Origin: Candidatus Rokuibacteriota bacterium
GTDB taxonomy: Bacteria; Methylomirabilota; Methylomirabilia; Rokubacteriales; CSP1-6
Assembly (NCBI GenBank): GCA_003221615.1
Contig: QHSQ01000127.1
Location: forward strand, 1 to 34,689
Reading direction: 5' to 3'
DNA: 34,689 nt
Shown here: positions 33,770 through 34,689 of the stretch, one piece after another
Layout of the letters: each line of letters starts with the position of its first letter
Numbering within the stretch: position 1 is the first letter of the stretch
Notes under the pieces: generated by a model
Database searches by the model: none
Seen by the model: the letters and a program-made list of their open reading frames with translations, nothing else
Told to the model about the DNA's origin: nothing
Position numbers and translations under genes: made by a program

Positions 33770-33813
33770 TTGATTGATCAATATTGATTATACTTGATTA
33801 CAGTTGACTGGAC
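33770..33813. promoter_or_regulatory. Divergent promoter region with four TTGAY repeats phased at 10 bp
   Basis: TTGATCA (33774), TTGATTA (33784), TTGATTA (33794) and TTGACTG (33804) start exactly 10 bases apart, one helical turn, in the unusually AT-rich gap between the citrate synthase and HTH genes. ATTGATCAAT (33773-33782) is a perfect palindrome, and an extra TTGATTG begins at 33770. A minus-strand TATAAT (33787-33792) and a plus-strand TATACT (33789-33794) sit inside the array. This looks like an operator, plausibly for the neighbouring HTH protein. Confidence 0.6.
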
Positions 33814-33868
33814 TAGTCGACCCTGGACGAGGCCGGCCGGGCCTGTTAGCGTCGGAGGCGTACGCGCC

Positions 33869-34141
33869 ATGGTCACCGTGAACGGCGAGGAATACCTGAC
33901 GGTCAAAGAGGCGACCCGCCTGCTCGGCGTGAAGCCGGCGACGCTCTATGCCTACGTGAGCCGCGGCGTCCTGCGGAGCTACCGGCAGGGCATCAAGCGC
34001 CAGCGGCTCTACCGGAGGGCGGAAGTCGAAGGACTCCTGAGATTGGCGCCCAGCGCGACTCGAAGCTCGAACGTGATCCCGCTCCGCGCCCCGGCGCGGC
34101 GCGCCCGGATCCCGCTCGCCGAGTCCTGGATCCGGGACTGA
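33869..34141 (+). CDS. Small MerR/excisionase-type HTH DNA-binding protein
   Basis: This 90-residue protein has an N-terminal helix-turn-helix of the HTH_17/MerR type (YLTVKEATRLLGVKPATLYA, then YVSRGVLRSYR) followed by a basic strip (RQRLYRRAEVEGLLR) and a short Ala/Arg tail. GGAGG (33854-33858) lies 10 bases before the ATG. The YAYVSRG motif is typical of the HTH domain fused to the N-terminus of some citrate synthases. Here the domain is a separate gene facing away from a citrate synthase that lacks its N-terminus. It is followed after one base by an LLM oxidoreductase gene, so it may regulate that gene, the citrate synthase or both. Confidence 0.85.
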   Translation: MVTVNGEEYLTVKEATRLLGVKPATLYAYVSRGVLRSYRQGIKRQRLYRRAEVEGLLRLAPSATRSSNVIPLRAPARRARIPLAESWIRD

Positions 34142-34142
34142 C

Positions 34143-34689
34143 ATGGCAACGCTCAGGCGGGCGGCCTTCCTCAACCCGGGGCGCGATCTGGCCGGTGGGG
34201 TCGACCTCGCGCGGCGCGCGGAAGCGCTCGGCTATCAAAGCGTCTGGGTAACCCACGGCTCCGGGCGCGACTCGTTCCTCGTCCTCGCCGCCTACGGCGC
34301 CGCGACGACGCGGCTCGGGCTCGGCAACGGCGTCGTCCCGATCTATCCGCGGCATCCGGTCGCGATGGCCCAGGCGGCGCTCACGCTCTCGGAGCTGACG
34401 GGCGGGCGCTTCACGCTCGGCCTGGGCGTGAGCCACCGGGCCAGCATGGAAGGGATGCTCGGCCTCTCCCTGCACGAGCCCCTCGCCGTGATGCGGGAGT
34501 ACGTCGCCGTGCTCCGCGGCGCCGTCGGCGGCACCGCCGCCTTCGACGGCCGGCACTACCGCGTCAAGTGGAGCCTCGCGGTTCCGGAGCGTCCCCCGGC
34601 GCCGGCGATCTACCTCGCGGCGCTGTCCAGGAACATGCTCGAGCTGGCCGGCGAGATCGCCGACGGCGTGGTCCTCTGGCTCTGCTCAC
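34143..34689 (+). CDS. LLM-class (luciferase-like) flavin or F420-dependent oxidoreductase, partial
   Basis: The first 182 residues of a bacterial luciferase-like TIM-barrel oxidoreductase; the 3' end is outside the window. Typical segments are DLARRAEALGYQSVWVTHG, TRLGLGNGVVPIYPRHPVAM, LTGGRFTLGLGVSHRASMEG and the VPERPPAPAIYLAALS stretch. These fit the F420-dependent or FMN-dependent branch, and the cofactor cannot be decided from this fragment. ATG 34143 is separated from the HTH stop by a single base, so the two genes are probably one operon. Confidence 0.88.
   Translation, partial: MATLRRAAFLNPGRDLAGGVDLARRAEALGYQSVWVTHGSGRDSFLVLAAYGAATTRLGLGNGVVPIYPRHPVAMAQAALTLSELTGGRFTLGLGVSHRASMEGMLGLSLHEPLAVMREYVAVLRGAVGGTAAFDGRHYRVKWSLAVPERPPAPAIYLAALSRNMLELAGEIADGVVLWLCS

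Noticed and set aside
33554-33781. Alternative - strand frame near the citrate synthase start that might supply its missing N-terminus by frameshift
   Set aside because: Translation is Arg/Ser/Pro-rich with none of the citrate synthase N-terminal motifs.

Overview
The window is 34.7 kb of very GC-rich, gene-dense bacterial DNA. Genes are packed with 1- to 8-base start/stop overlaps (ATGA, GTGA), and GTG or TTG starts are common. Two LIV-type (branched-chain amino acid type) ABC transporters, CoA-dependent acid catabolism genes, a CaiB/BaiF CoA-transferase, a lone molybdopterin dehydrogenase subunit and an F420/LLM-type oxidoreductase suggest a soil heterotroph. The mix resembles what I know of Candidatus Rokubacteria (Methylomirabilota), but that is an inference from repertoire and composition, with no marker gene to confirm it. 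I found no rRNA, tRNA, CRISPR array, phage or transposase.

Layout: (1) 1-5.9 kb, + strand: a 5'-truncated aconitase-family dehydratase, a PrpF-type isomerase, a PlsC-like acyltransferase carrying an in-frame palindromic insertion, a creatininase-family amidohydrolase with a C-terminal membrane helix, and an enoyl-CoA hydratase. (2) 5.9-8.2 kb, - strand: a four-domain protein joining metallo-beta-lactamase, receiver-like, cyclic-nucleotide-binding and GGDEF domains. (3) 8.3-15.0 kb, + strand: a complete LIV transporter operon (binding protein, two permeases, two ATPases) bracketed by two paralogous short MetE-like methyltransferases. (4) 15.1-22.4 kb: an MBL hydrolase, then a second LIV set split into two converging units. 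livG-livF are on + and livK-livH-livM-acyl-CoA dehydrogenase on -, with a small secreted protein between them. (5) 22.5-27.3 kb: a lone xanthine-dehydrogenase-type Mo subunit, a roughly 300-base non-coding stretch with hairpins, a small coiled-coil protein and a converging 596-residue protein of unknown function with a thrice-repeated linker motif. (6) 27.4-30.6 kb: a CaiB / enoyl-CoA hydratase / acyl-CoA dehydrogenase operon. (7) 30.7-34.7 kb: Dps, an HMG-CoA lyase-type aldolase, an O-methyltransferase, an N-terminally truncated citrate synthase, and a divergent small HTH gene followed by an LLM oxidoreductase cut by the window edge.

How the parts may work together (inference): the two transporters import small carboxylates or amino acids. 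CaiB activates an acid as a CoA thioester, acyl-CoA dehydrogenases and enoyl-CoA hydratases oxidise and hydrate it, and the HMG-CoA lyase-type enzyme cleaves the branched product. The aconitase-PrpF pair resembles the AcnD-PrpF arrangement of 2-methylcitrate metabolism. The most unusual spots are the truncated citrate synthase facing a stand-alone HTH domain across four 10-bp-phased TTGAY repeats, the MBL-REC-cNMP-GGDEF fusion, the two MetE-like paralogs flanking a transporter, and the palindrome inserted in-frame in the acyltransferase.
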